In this document: piece after piece, positions 1-13,600 of the stretch | Layout: the number at the start of each line of letters is the position of its first letter | Numbering within the stretch: position 1 is the first letter of the stretch | From: Calonectria ilicicola | Lineage: Eukaryota > Ascomycota > Sordariomycetes > Hypocreales > Nectriaceae | DNA: 64,000 nt | NCBI GenBank assembly: GCA_020809705.1 | Contig: CP085831.1 | Location: forward strand, 4,092,001-4,156,000 | Direction: 5' to 3' | The notes under the pieces: generated by a model | What the model was told of the DNA's origin: nothing | What the model saw: the letters and a program-made list of their open reading frames with translations, nothing else | Database searches by the model: none | Position numbers and translations under genes: made by a program

Positions 1-3000
1 TTATTATCTACTATCTAAATAATATCCTTTTTTTCTAAAAATAAAGAAGAATATAAAGAATATATTTATAAGATCTTAAAAGCTTTCCAAGATACCAAAC
101 TCTTAATTAAATTAGAAAAAAGTGAGTTCTATATTTAAGAAGTAGAATTCCTAGGATATATTATTAGCCCTAATAAAATTCATATAGACCTAAAGAAAGT
201 TATTATAATAAAAGATTAGAAGGAATTTATTAATATAAAGAAAGTATAAGCTTTCTTTAGATTTATTAATTATTATTAAAGATTTATTAAAGGATTTAAT
301 AAAATTACTTTAAGTATAATAGAATTAATTAAGAAAGAAATTATTTTTTAATAAAGAAATAAAATATAATAATTATTTAAAGTTATAAAAAATACTATTT
401 TAGAAGAACCTATTCTTATAATATTCAACCTTAATAAGCCTATAGAGCTAGAAACTAATATATTAGATTTTATTTTAAAGGCCTAGATTAGATAATAAAA
501 TAAATAAGAAAATCTATATTTTATAGTATTCTACTTATATAAGCTATATAGCCTTAAGCTAAATTACCTTATTTATAATAAAAAATTCCTTATTATTATT
601 AATACTTTTAAAGAATTTTAATAATATCTTTTAAAAAATAATTATAAAATTATAATATATATTAATTATAAAAATATTATTTACTTTATAATTACTTAAA
701 AACTTAATAAAAAATAATTATAATATATAAAATATCTATTTAAATTTGATTATTAAATTGTTTATATTAAAGAGACTAAGAATAATTATACTAATATAAT
801 CAGCCGCCAATCTAACTATAATATAGAAAAACTAAAAATATAGAAAAAACTATTAACCTATAATACTAATAGAGGACTAAAATAAGCCTTAATTAGTAAA
901 ATAATAATAAAAATAAAGAAAATAATCACTACTATAAAAATAAAAGGATTACTATATATAATCAGAACTACTACTATAGAAATACTAATATAATAAGTAA
1001 AATAAAATAATCTACTACTAAGAAAAATTAAAGAATATAATCTAATACTTTTAGAAGAAGAAAAAATAAATTATTTATAAGTACTAGAAAAATACTAAAT
1101 GAAGTTAATAAGGGATATTTATAAATATCCCTTATATAGCTATAAAGGTATTAATAAAACCCTTAAATGAGTTAAATAGATATTTTCTTTTAGTAAGATA
1201 AAAAAGAAAGTTAAATAAGTATATAAGGAATGTAGCCTATATTGATACTCTAAAAAACCAAAATATAAACTATATAGATTATTATAACTATCCCCTATTA
1301 TATAATAATTATAAGACTTAATTATAATGGACTTTATTACTAACCTCCTTTTATTAATAAACCTTATTATAGAAGTATATTATAATAGTATTTTTATTAT
1401 TATTAATTACTTTATAAAAGTAGTATATTATTTTTTTTATAATAAAGTAATAAAAGAAGAATAATTTACTTATCTTTTCTTTTAAAATATAATTACTATA
1501 TATAAACTACTAATTAAAATTATTTTAAATAAAGAATAATTATTTATATTTAAATTTTAATAAAGCTTAATATTCTTAATAAGGTTAAATTATAAGCTAA
1601 ATATAGCCTTCTACCTTTAAATAAATAAATAAATCAAATACTAAAACTAAGAAATTAAGTAATATTTATAATATTATATTAACTATAAATAAACTAATTA
1701 AATAAAAAAATTACTTATTATATAATTAATATATAATATATTTTATAATTATAATATTAAAATAATATTAATAAAAGCTAATTTTAGCTTTATATTAAAT
1801 ACTTATTAAACCCTTTTAGAAGATATAATTCAAATAAAAGTAATAATTAAGTCAAATAATTTAAGAAAATTATATAAAGAAATAAAAATTAAACTTAAAT
1901 TTATTTATAATATTATAAAAAGATATTATAATCTTAAAAGATTAAAAAAATTAATCTTTTTAAAAAGAGATATAATCTACCTAGTAACAAAAAATCTTAT
2001 AATAAAAAAATAAAATAAAAAAATTAACTTTATATAAATTAAATTATATCTAATTAAAAAAAATATCAAAAAATAATTATAAACTTAATCTCCTAGATAA
2101 TATTAAGGTTCACCCTATCTTCTATATCTCACTACTAGAACCTAACAATAATATCTAGATAAATATAAAATCTAAATATAAACTATAAATAAAAAACCTA
2201 GAAAACCAATAGAAAGTCAAAAAATCCTACAAAGAAAAGAAGAAAATAGAAAATTTGAAATTAAATAAAAAGGCTATAAAGAAATAATCTAGAAATCTAC
2301 CAAATACCTTATATATTGCTTAAAGATACTAAAAATATTTCTTCAAAATCAATATAAAGAAAATCAGGTAAACTGCTCCAATTAATAACCCCATAATCCT
2401 CAAGCAATTATACCTCTAATAATACTAATATCTTAGTATATTCCTTTTCTTCTAATTTATCTAAATCTTTATAATTTTAAGAAATTATTTTCTTTACTTT
2501 CTTATATAAATAATACTCCTAAGTATATAAGCACTATAACTAAGCTAGAGCACTTATTAAATCTACCTTAGCTTTCTTTTTTTCCTATTAATCTAATCTT
2601 TCTTATAAAAAACCTACTTAACTAAAAAGAAATAAGTATAAGAAAGTAAAAGAAGGAATATATTTACAAGCTTAAGTAAAAATACCCTTAAAATCATAAC
2701 TAGAATATTTATTCTTTATATAAAATTTATAATAGCTTTTTCCCTTAATTACAATATAAAATAGTTACTTAATATAAAAATAAGCTAAATAATAAGATAT
2801 CTTAAAATCAAATTTATTAATTAATTTAGTAATATCCTTTTAATAAGCTTCAATCACCTTAGGATAAGGCATAACCTTAGTAATATAATCTAATATCTTA
2901 TCAGTACTTGGATTATAAGAAGATAAAAAGAGGAAAAAACATACAATAGTTATAAGTAGGGAAACTAGCCTATTTACCTAGCCTTAGGATAAGACCAATA

Positions 3001-3255
3001 AGAGAAGAAGTATTATATTATAATCTAAATACCTAAAGGTAGTAACCACAGGCAGAACCCTAATTAATTATAATAAAACTACCTTAGATCTATATAATTA
3101 GCTAATAAAAATAAAGTTAAATAGCCTTTATTTAACTTTACTAAAGATTATAATAAATATTATTAAATTAATTTTATTTAATTATTATAATAATAAAATC
3201 TTAGATATAATAGTATATAGATAGATTAGATCCTACTATAAAAAATAGAACTAAT
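1..3255 (+). mobile_element. Ty3/gypsy retrotransposon A, 3' part, RIP-eroded
   Basis: This is the 3' portion of an LTR retrotransposon that enters from outside the window. From base 1 it runs parallel to element B at about 6,737 onward, starting inside the reverse transcriptase (a YLDD-type box followed by RNase H and integrase remnants). It contains stop codons in every frame. Differences from B are mostly C to T and G to A, the RIP signature, and A is more heavily mutated than B. Its 3' LTR begins at 3016 and is interrupted after 3255 by element B. The rest of the LTR resumes at 10153. No intact protein can be encoded. Confidence 0.85.
3016..3255 (+). repeat. Left part of the 3' LTR of element A
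   Basis: This part aligns with the first 240 bp of the B LTR (shared CCACAGGCAGAACCC core at about 3046). It stops at CTAAT (3251-3255), the target duplication made by B. Joined to 10158-10316 it gives exactly 399 bp, the same length as the LTRs of B. Confidence 0.85.
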
Positions 3256-3654
3256 TGTTATGACCCAAACACCTAAAGGCGGTGACCACAGGCAGAACCC
3301 CAACCAATTATAACAAAACTACCCTAGACCCACATAACCAACTAATAAGAGCAAAGTTAAATAGCCCCTATTTAATATTACTAAAGATTATAATAAATAT
3401 TATTAAATTAACCTCATTCAACTATTATAATAATAGAATCTTAAATATAATAGTATATAGATAGATTAGATCTTACTATAAGGGAGAGAATTAATTAGCT
3501 TTTAATATAACTTAATTACCTTAATTGCAATTGATTATTACCTAATATAATACTTCTATTACTTTATTTACTATAACACACCTAACTATCCTATTAATAA
3601 TAAACCCTTTATTTTAATTAGTTTATTAAGTTAAGAATTAACTAGACTATTATA
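3256..3654 (+). repeat. 5' LTR of element B
   Basis: It begins TGTTATGACCCAAACACC and ends in a mutated form of ACTGTTACA (GACTATTATA). Compared with the 3' LTR of the same element, the differences are C/T and G/A transitions in both directions, so each LTR was mutated independently. Confidence 0.85.
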
Positions 3655-6600
3655 TATTAAAAGCTCTTATTTAATTAATTACTTATATTAATAATTAAAT
3701 AATAATAATATCTAGAAAGAATCCTACTATTACTACTCCTCCTAGCAATATTAAATTAACTATAGAATTACAATAGATTAAAAAAAACTTATAAATATAT
3801 AAGTATAACTTAAAGTAGAAAAAGCCAGAACCACTACAGTTAAAGGAAATAAAGGTAAAGATATTAGTGAAATTCTAAGATTCTTAATCTTAAAGCCCTT
3901 TCTAGGAAAGGCTGCCAATATAGTCCCCTTCCTCACCCAAATAAAGGAATACTTTTGCTTTTTCTTAATATAACTTATAATCCTTAAAGCCTAGGTATTA
4001 TATACTAAAACCTTCTTTTAAAGGGATATAGGAGTATAGTTTGAATCTATTATAAGAGATTATTTGGAAAATAAGGATAATATTAATTAAAATAAAAAGA
4101 TTTAAGAGATCTTTAGAGACTAGGAATATTTTAAAATTATTATTAAAGATAATTTTAGTATAATTAATATAAAATAATAAGCTATAAATTAATTATATAA
4201 ACTTAAATAAATAAAATCTTATAATTAGTATTTAGCTAAATTCAAAAAGATTATAGCATAAATAGCCTAAAATAATAATATACTAATAGAACTTTACTAT
4301 AAAGGCCTAAAGAATAAAATTAAGGATAAAATCTATAAAGAAGATTAGCTAGAAAAACTTTTAAAATATATCAAAAGTGCTATCAAAATTAACAAAAGAC
4401 AATTTAACCAATATAAAAAACATACCCAAGATAATAAAAACCTATATATCCTAAATAAAGAAAAAACCTAGAATAAGCAATAAAGCACTATATATAGGAC
4501 TTATTTAGGATTAATAGAACTCAACGCCACCTAGGGGTATAATAAAAGTAAGATTACCTACTTCAACTATAGAAAAAAGGATATAAATCCTTTAAATGCC
4601 ACTCCTTAAAAACAAGAAATCAGTTCAAACCTATACCAGAAGGACAGAAACAACTCAACACTATAAAAACTTAATAGACCTTAGTATTAGAAGGAAAAGA
4701 GGATATTATAGGAAAAGTTATTCTTACTATTATTAAAAAATATAAATCAACTACTATAATTAAGTAATATATAAAAAACTATAAGTTATATAAGGTAAAA
4801 CTTATTCTATAATAAAAAATCAATAAAGCTATCCAAAAAGTATAATCAATCTAATAAGAAGGCTAGTCCTGCTTTCCCTATAAATGGTTAGAATGAGCCA
4901 AGAAGATAGGAATCCTTACATCCATCCTAGATGTATATACTAATAAAGCACTAGTATAGTAGGATACCTATACTTATAATAAAAATAAAAATAGAAAATA
5001 AATAACTAATATCAAAAAAATAGCCTAATAAGTTAGGGAACCCTTATAGGATAGAGATAAAGTCTTCCTACTTATATAAAATAAATAATAATTAGGAAAC
5101 TATAATCCTTAATCTATTTAATATAAAAAGGATAATCTTAAATTAAATATAGTATATAAAGAATATAAAAATATTTTATAAATAAGCTACTATAATTATA
5201 ATTACCTTTAATATATAGAATAAAAGTAATATATAGTATGCTTTTCTATTAGAGTAGAAGATATAATTATTTATTATATTTATAAGAGATACTTTAACTA
5301 ATATAAAGTAATAGAAAGAAACCCCTATTATTAATTTATTATATTAGAACTAGGTAAGCCTAAGTTCTCTAATTATAATAAGCTACCCTAAAATGAATAT
5401 TAAGATTTTAAATATAATATCTATATAATAGATAAAGTAATAGCCTAATATTGAATAAAATTAAAAAATAAATAAAGCTCTTTATAAAAGAGTAATAGAA
5501 GCGGCTAGGGTAATAATCCTTAAAGTTACTAAAAGAACTCCTTAAAAAAGCTTTATACTTTATAATTAAAAAGTAATTTTAATAATAATTAGAAATAAAA
5601 ATAAGAATTAAAGAAAAATAATATAATACTATAATAAATAGTGAAGCTAAGCAAAACTATATAAATCCTTAAGTAATTAATAAACTTCAGCTACTATAAA
5701 CAATAAAAGTCAATCTATATAAAATTATTAATATAAAAGGAATATCCTTTAGATATAATAATAATATTATAAATAAGAAGATTAATTACTTAAAAATCTT
5801 TATTAAAGAAAAAACCAAAGAATAATCTTTAATATTATCAATATTGGATAATATAACCTAGTCTTAGGATACCCATAGTTATACTAATACAACCCTAATA
5901 TCTACTAGTATATTAGCTAGATGTAAATATCTAAGGAGTATAATATAGCTAGCGATATTTTTACAAAATATAATAAAAGATCTTAAACTCCTAGCCCTAA
6001 TTAAGTAAAAGATATAAGTAAAGGAGAATCTTTATTATTTAAAGGAATAAAATATAAATATAAGAATAATTAAAAAAAGTAAAAATAATAAATAATTACT
6101 TACCTTAAAATATAATTTTAATAAATTAATAAAAGCCTTAAAGAAATAAAGGCTAAAGTAGAAATAGATAGACTATATAATATACCTTTATAATACTAAA
6201 TCTATAAAAAGCTTTTTATAGAAGAACTAGATATTAGACTATCTAAGTTTAGCTAGTAAGATTATAAAATCATCCTTAAAAATAGATCTAATACCTGATT
6301 TTACTTTATTTATAATCTTAATTAAATTAAGTTTAATACCTTGAAGGAATATATCTAAGATATGCTTAAAAAGGGATATATTTATATTTTAAACTCTAAA
6401 GCTAATTACCCTATTATATTTATGCCTAAGAAAAATGGGAAGCTATACCTTATTATAGACTACTAATAGCTTAATAATATTACCATTAAAAATCGCACTT
6501 TATTACCATTAATTAATAAAATAAAGGATTGCCTTCATAAAGCTAACATCTTTACTATATTAGATCTTAAAGGAGTATATAATCTTATTCATATTAAAGA

Positions 6601-9600
6601 AAAATATAAATAAAAAACTACTTTCCAAACTAAATTTAGATTATTTAAATACCTAATTATACCTTTTAAACTTATAAATATACTAATATTATTCTAACAA
6701 ATAATAACTAATATATTATAAGAATACTTAAATATTTTTATTATTTACTATCTAGATAATATCCTTATTTTCTTTAAAAATAAAGAAGAATATAAAGAAT
6801 ATATTTATAAGATCTTAAAAGCTCTCTAAGATACCAAACTCCTAATTAAACTAAAAAAAGTAAGTTCTATATATAAGAAGTAGAATTTCTAAAATACATT
6901 ATTAGCCCTAATAAAATCTATATAGACCTAAAGAAAATTACTATAGTAAAAGATTAGAAAGAATCTACTAATATAAAGAAAGTATAAGCCTTCTTTAAAT
7001 TTATTAATTATTATTAAAGATTTATTAAGGGATTTAGTAAAATTACCTTAAATATAATAGAATTAATTAAAAAAAGAATTATCTTTTAATAAGAAAATAA
7101 AGTACAACAATTATTTAAAGTTATAAAAAATACTATTTTAAAAGAACCTATCCTTACAATATTCAACCCTAATAAACCCATAGAGCTAGAAACCGATATA
7201 TTAGACTTCGCCCTAGGGGCCCAGATTGGACAACAAGATGAACAAGGAAACCTATATCCTATAGTATTCTATTTATATAAGCTATATGGCCTTAAGCTAA
7301 ACTATTTTATCTATAATAAAGAATTCCTTATTATTATTAATATTTTTAAAGAATTCTAATAATATTTTTTAAAAAGTAATTATAAAATTATAATATATAT
7401 TAATTATAAAAATATTACTTATTTTATAATTATTTAAAAACTTAATAAAAGGTAATTATAATATATAGAATATCTATCTAAATTTAACTATTAAATTATT
7501 TATATTAAAGGAACTAAAAACAGCTACACTAATACAATCAGCCGCTAACCCAACTATAACATAGAAAAACCAAAAATATAAGAAAAACTATTAATCTATA
7601 ACACCAATAAAGAACTAGAATAAGCCCTAATTAATAAAATAATAATAAAAATAAAGAAAATAATTATTATTATAAAAGTAGGAGGATTACTATATATAAC
7701 TAGAACCACTACTATAGAAATACTAATATAATAAATAAAATAAAATAATCTACTACTAAAGAAAATCAAAAAATATAATCTAGTACTTTTAGAAAAAGAA
7801 AAATAAATTATCTATAAATGCCAAAAGAATATTAAATAGAGCTAATAAAGGATATTTATAAATATCCCTTATATAGCTATAAAGGTATTAATAAAACCTT
7901 TAAATAAGTTAAATAGATATTTTTTTTAATAAGATAAAAAAGAAAGTTGAACAAGTATATAAGGAATATAGCCTATATTAATACTTTAAAAAACCAAGAT
8001 ATAAACTATATAGATTATTATAACCATCCCCTATCATATAATAACCATAGAACTTAATTATAATAGACTTTATTATCAATCTCCTCTTATTAGTAGACCC
8101 TACTATAGAAATATATTATAATAATATTTTTATTATTATTAATTATTTTATAAAAGTAATATATTACCTTTCTTATAATAAAGTAATAAAAAAGAAATAA
8201 TTTACCTACTTTTTCTTCTAATATATAATTACTATATACAGATTATCAACCGAAATCATTTTAGATAGAGAATAACTATTTATATCTAAATTTTAATAAA
8301 GCCTAATATCCCTTATAGGGCTAAACTATAAGCTAAGCATAGCCTTCCACCCCCAAACAAACAGACAAACCGAACACCAAAACCAGGAAATTAAGCAATA
8401 TTTACAATACTACATTAACTATAAGCAAACCAATTAAATAAAAAAACTATCTATTATATAATTAGTATATAATATATTCTATAATTATAGTATTAAAATA
8501 ATACTAATAAAAGCTAATTTTAGCTTTATACTAGATACTTATTGAGCCTCCTTAGAAAGTATAATTTAAGTAAAAGCTATAATTAAGTTAAATAATCTAA
8601 GAAAATTATATAAAGAAATAAAGATAGAACTTAAGTTTATTTATAATATTATAAAAAGATATTATAATCTTAAAAGATTAAAAGGATTAACCTTTTTAGA
8701 GAAAGATATAGTTTACTTAGTAATAAAAAATCTTATAATAAAAAAATAAAATAAAAAAATTAACTTTATATAGATTAGATTATATTTTATTAAAAGAAAA
8801 ATATTAAAAAATAATTATAAACTTAATTTCCTAGATAATATTAAAGTATACTCTATCTTCCATATTTTACTATTAGAATCTAGTAATAGCATCTAAATTA
8901 ATATAAAACCCAATTACAAATTATAAATAAAAAACCTAGAAGATTAATAAAAAGTCAAAAAAATCCTATAAAAAAAAAAAAAATAAAAAATTCAAAATTA
9001 AATAAAAAGATTATAAAAAAACAATTTAAGAACCTACTAAACACCTTACATATTACTCGAAAATACTAAAAGCATTTCTCCAAAATCAACACAAAGAAAA
9101 TCGGGCAAACCGCTCCAGTCAATAACCCCATAATCCTCAAGCAATTATACCTCTAATAATGCCAACGCCTCAGCACACTCCTTTTCCTCCAATTCATCCA
9201 AATCCTCACAACCCCAAGAAATCATCTTCTTTACCTTCTTATGTAAATGACATTCCTGAGTGTGCAAGCGTTGCAACTAAGCTAGAGTACTTATTAAATC
9301 TACCTTAGCCTTTTCTTTCTTCCTATCAATCCGATCCTTCTTATGAGAAACCCGCTTAATTAAAAAGAAATAAGTATATGAAAGTAAAAGGAGGAATATA
9401 CTTACAAGCCTGGGCAGAAACACCTCCAAAATCGCAACCAGAATATTTATTCTTTATATAAAATTTATAATAGCTTTTTCCCTTAGCCATAATATAGAAT
9501 AGCTGCCTAATATAAAAATAAGCCAAATAATAAGATATCTTAAAACCAAACTTATTAATTAATTTAGTAATATCCTTTCAACAAGCTTCAGTCACCTTAA

Positions 9601-9753
9601 AACAAGGCATAATCTTAATAATATAACCTAATATCCTATCAATACCTAGACTATAAAAGGATAAAAAAAGAAAAAAACATACAGTAGTTACAAGTAGGGA
9701 AACTAGCCTATTTACCTGGCCTTAGGACAAGACCAACAAGAGGGGGAGTATTA

Positions 9754-10152
9754 TATTATAATCTAAATACCTAAAGGCAATGACCACAGGCAGAACCTCA
9801 ACCAATTATAACAAAACTACCCTAGACCTATATAACCAACCAATAAGAGTAAAGTCGAATAGCCCCTATTCGATATTACTAAAGGTTATAATAAATATTA
9901 TTAAATTAACCCTATTTAACTATTGTAATAATGGAATCTTAGATATAGTAGTATATAGATAGATTAGACCTTATTATAAGGGAGGGAATTGATTAGTTTT
10001 TAATATAACTTGGTTACCTTAATTGCGATTGACTATTACTTAATATAATATTTCTATTGCTTTATTTACTATAACGCATCTAACCATCCTGTTAACAATA
10101 AACCCTTTGTTCTGATTGGTTTATTAAGTTGGGAATTGACCAGACTGTTACA
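9754..10152 (+). repeat. 3' LTR of element B
   Basis: This LTR is the same length as 3256-3654. Its 5' edge is RIP-shifted (TATTATAATC in place of TGTTATGACC) but its 3' end is intact (GACCAGACTGTTACA). The CTAAT duplication follows immediately. Confidence 0.85.
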
Positions 10153-10316
10153 CTAATTAACTTTTAATATAATTTAATTACTTTAATTATAATTAACTAT
10201 TACCTAATATAATACTTCTATTATTCTATTTACTATAACATACCTAACCATCCTGCTAATAATAAATCCTTCACTTTGATTGGTTTATTAAGTTGGGAAT
10301 TGACCAGATTGTTACA
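10153..10316 (+). repeat. Right part of the 3' LTR of element A, with CTAAT duplication
   Basis: CTAAT at 10153-10157 is the target duplication. From 10158 the sequence continues the interrupted LTR of element A and ends GACCAGATTGTTACA at 10316. Directly after it the inverted element C resumes inside its own LTR, which implies that A had inserted into C. Confidence 0.85.
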
Positions 10317-10647
10317 GATAGTTAGGCGTGTTATAGTAAATAAAGCAATAGAAGTATTATATTAGGTAATAATTAATTATAATTAAGATAATTAAGTTAT
10401 ATTAAAAGCTAGGTAGTATTAGTTATAAAAGTAGATTCTAATTTATTTATATATTATTATTTAATAAATGCTTATTATATTGGTTTTATTTAATGTGTTA
10501 GTGATTAAGGTAGTAATTATAGGGTGATTATTAATACTACAAGTGATCGTTTATAAGTGCTTCCTTATTAGTTAGTATAAAGCTATAAAGTAGGTAAGTA
10601 TTATTTCTATCTTATTTAACTGCCTAGATATATTATAGGTTATAATA
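10317..10647 (-). repeat. 3' LTR (partial) of element C
   Basis: This is the reverse complement of the gypsy LTR, from GATAGTTAGG at 10317 to AGGTTATAATA at 10647 (the mutated form of GGGTCATAACA). The outermost approximately 50 bp are absent because element A interrupts the LTR. With 10158-10316 it forms an imperfect head-to-head LTR palindrome. Confidence 0.8.
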
Positions 10648-13600
10648 TAATATTTCCCCTCTATTAATCTTATCCTTAAAGCCTATTAAGTTGACCTTAT
10701 ATATAAGTTTCTTATTCTTAACCTTTAAAATATTTTCTAATTATGCTTTAAAGTCTAGGTACTTTTAAGCTATATCTTCATACCAATGCTCAAGCCTAGC
10801 TTATTAATTTAATAAGTTTTAAAGTTATATTATATTCTTTTTATTCTTTTAAGGCTTTATAATATAAGATATTACTAGATTCTAGTAATTATTATAATAA
10901 ATATATCTATTATAGTAGAATATATAATATTTTAAAGGTATCTTTGGCTATATATATATGATTTTTATAAATAATAAGTATAAGTAGGTACTAATATCTA
11001 TAGTAATCTAGATAAATTGGGAGTCTAATTGTTTAAATGTGGAGAAGGAGATAACTAAGAAGGAATTCCTTTATATTTAAGTAAAGATACTTATAACTTA
11101 GGCTAAAGTTTAAGAATTCTTAAATTATTTATTTTATTTTTATTATTAAAAATATTAATTTAAAATAAAAGATATAAAAATAGTATATTAAGATCTTTTT
11201 TCTTTAAATAAGTTAGAGAATGTAAATTAGGTAAAGTTAGAGATTATTATTTAGGTATAATCTTTAGAGGCTATAGATATTATTAATTGGAATATTATTA
11301 ATCTTAATAGTTTACTTAGTGCTATATTTTTAGGAATATTTCTAGTATCTTTAAGTAATATATAAGATATTTTATTGGTTTTTAAGTTATTTTTTTATAG
11401 TCTTTTTATTTAATTTTGAATTTTCTATCTTTCTCTTTTTTTATAATATCTTTTTAATTTTCTATTAATCTTCTAAGTTTTCTATTTATAGTTTATATTT
11501 AGGTCCTGTGTTTATTTAGATACTATTGCCTAGTTCTAATAGTAAGATATAAAAGATAAGGTGGACCTTAATATTATTTAGGAGGTTAAGCTTATAGTTA
11601 TTTTTTAATATTTTTTTTAATTAAGTATAATCTAATCTATATAAAGTTGATTTTTTTATTTTATCTTTTTATTATAAGATTTTTTATTATTAAATAAACT
11701 ATATCTCTCTTTAAAAAGGATAATCCTTTTAACCTTTTTAAATTATAATATCTTTTTATTATATTATAGCTTTTACTTGAATTATATTTTCTAAGGGGGC
11801 TTAGTAAATGTTTAATATAAAACTAAAATTAGCTTTTATTAGTATTATTTTAATATTATAATTATAAGATATATTATATATTAATTATATAATAAATAAC
11901 TTTTTTATTTAATTAATTTACTTATAATTAATATAATATTATAAATATTACTTAATTTTTTAATTTTAGTATTTGATTTATCTATTTATTTAAAGGTAAA
12001 AAGCTATATTTAGCTTATAGTTTAGCCCTATTAAAAACATTAGGCTTTACTAAAACTTAAATATAAATAATTATCCTCTATTTAAAATGATTTTAGTTAG
12101 TAGTTTATATATAGTAATTATATATTAAAAGAAAAAATAAGTAAATTATTTTTCTTTTATTATTTTATTATAAAGAAGATAATATACTACTTTTATAAAA
12201 TAATTAATAATAATAAAAATATTATTATAATATACTTTTATAATAAGGTCTACTAATAAAAAAAGATTAATAATAAAGTCCATTATAATTAAATCTTATA
12301 ATTATTATATAATAAAGAATAGTTATAATAATCTATATAGTTTATATTTTGGTTTTTTAAAGTATTAATATAGGCTATATTCCTTATATACTTATTCAAC
12401 TTTCTTTTTTATCTTACTAAAGGAAAATGTCTAGTTAACTTATTTAAGGGTTTTATTAATACCTTTATAGCTATATAAGGGGTGTTTATGGATATCTTTT
12501 ATTAACTTCATTTAATATTCTTTAAATACTTATAAATAGTTTGTTTTCTTCTCTTCTAAAAGTATTAGATTATATTCTTTAATTTTTTTAATAGTAGATT
12601 ACTTTATTTCACTTATTATATTAGTATTTCTATAATAGTGGTTCTATTTATATATAGTAGTCCTTCTATTCTTATAATGGTGATTATTTTCTTTATTTTT
12701 ATTATTATTTTATTAATTAAGGCTTATTTTAGGCCTCTATTAGTATTATAGATTAATAGTTTTTTTTATATTTTTGGTTTTTTTATATTATAGTTAGGTC
12801 AGTGGCTGATCACATTAGCGCAGCTATTCTTAGTTCCTTTAATATAGATAATTTAATAATTAAATTTAGATAGATATTCTATATATTATAATTATCTTCT
12901 ATTAAGTTTTTAAATGATTATAAAGTAAGTAATATTTTTATAGTTAATATATATTATAATTTTATAATTATTTTTTAAAAGATATTATTAGAATTCTTTA
13001 AAAGTATTAATAATAATAAGGAATTCTTTATTATAAATAAAGTAGTTTAATTTAGGGCTATATAGCTTATATAAGTAAAATACTATAAAGTATAGATTTC
13101 CTTATTTATCTTGTTATCCAATCTAGGCCCCTAAAATGAAGTCTAATATATTAGTTTCTAGCTCTATAGGCTTATTAAGGTTAAATATTATAAAAATAGG
13201 TTTTTCTAAAATAGCATTTTTTATAACTTTAAATGATTATTATATTTTATTTTTTTATTAAAAGGTAATTCCTTTCTTAGTTAGTTCTATTATACTTAAA
13301 GCAATTTTATTAAATCTTTTAATAAATCTTCAATAATAATTAGTAAATCTAAGAAAGGCTTATATTTCCTTTATATTAGTAGATTCCTTCTAATCTTTTA
13401 CTATAGTAATTTTCTTTAGGTCTATATAAATTTCATTAAGGCTAATAATATATCCTAAAAATTCTACTTCTTAAATATAGAACTTACTTTTTTCTAGTTT
13501 AATTAAAAGTTTAATATCTTAAAGAGCTTTTAAGACCTTATAAATATATTCTTTATATTCTTTTTTAATATAAATAAGATTATATACTTCTTTAAGATCT

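Larger units (their letters stand above)
3256..10152 (+). mobile_element. Complete Ty3/gypsy retrotransposon B, RIP-inactivated
   Basis: This is a full-length element of 6,897 bp with 399-bp LTRs at 3256-3654 and 9754-10152, flanked by the 5-bp duplication CTAAT (3251-3255 and 10153-10157). Between the LTRs the eroded order is gag (about 3,700-4,700), protease, reverse transcriptase (KKNGKL-type box near 6,425, YLDD read as YLDN near 6,745), RNase H, and integrase (HPQT..QTE-type motif near 8,347). A late PVFHVSLLEP-like segment lies near 8,850. A purine-rich tract (AGAGGGGGAG, about 9,739-9,749) precedes the 3' LTR. The gag-pol order with integrase last assigns it to Ty3/gypsy. Stops throughout make it non-autonomous. 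Patches near 7,185-7,260, 8,320-8,420 and 9,050-9,260 are much less AT-shifted than the rest. Confidence 0.9.

Noticed and set aside
3282..3464. 60-codon open frame, repeated at 9780-9962
   Set aside because: It lies wholly inside the gypsy LTRs and is open only because those LTR stretches are less mutated. Not a gene.
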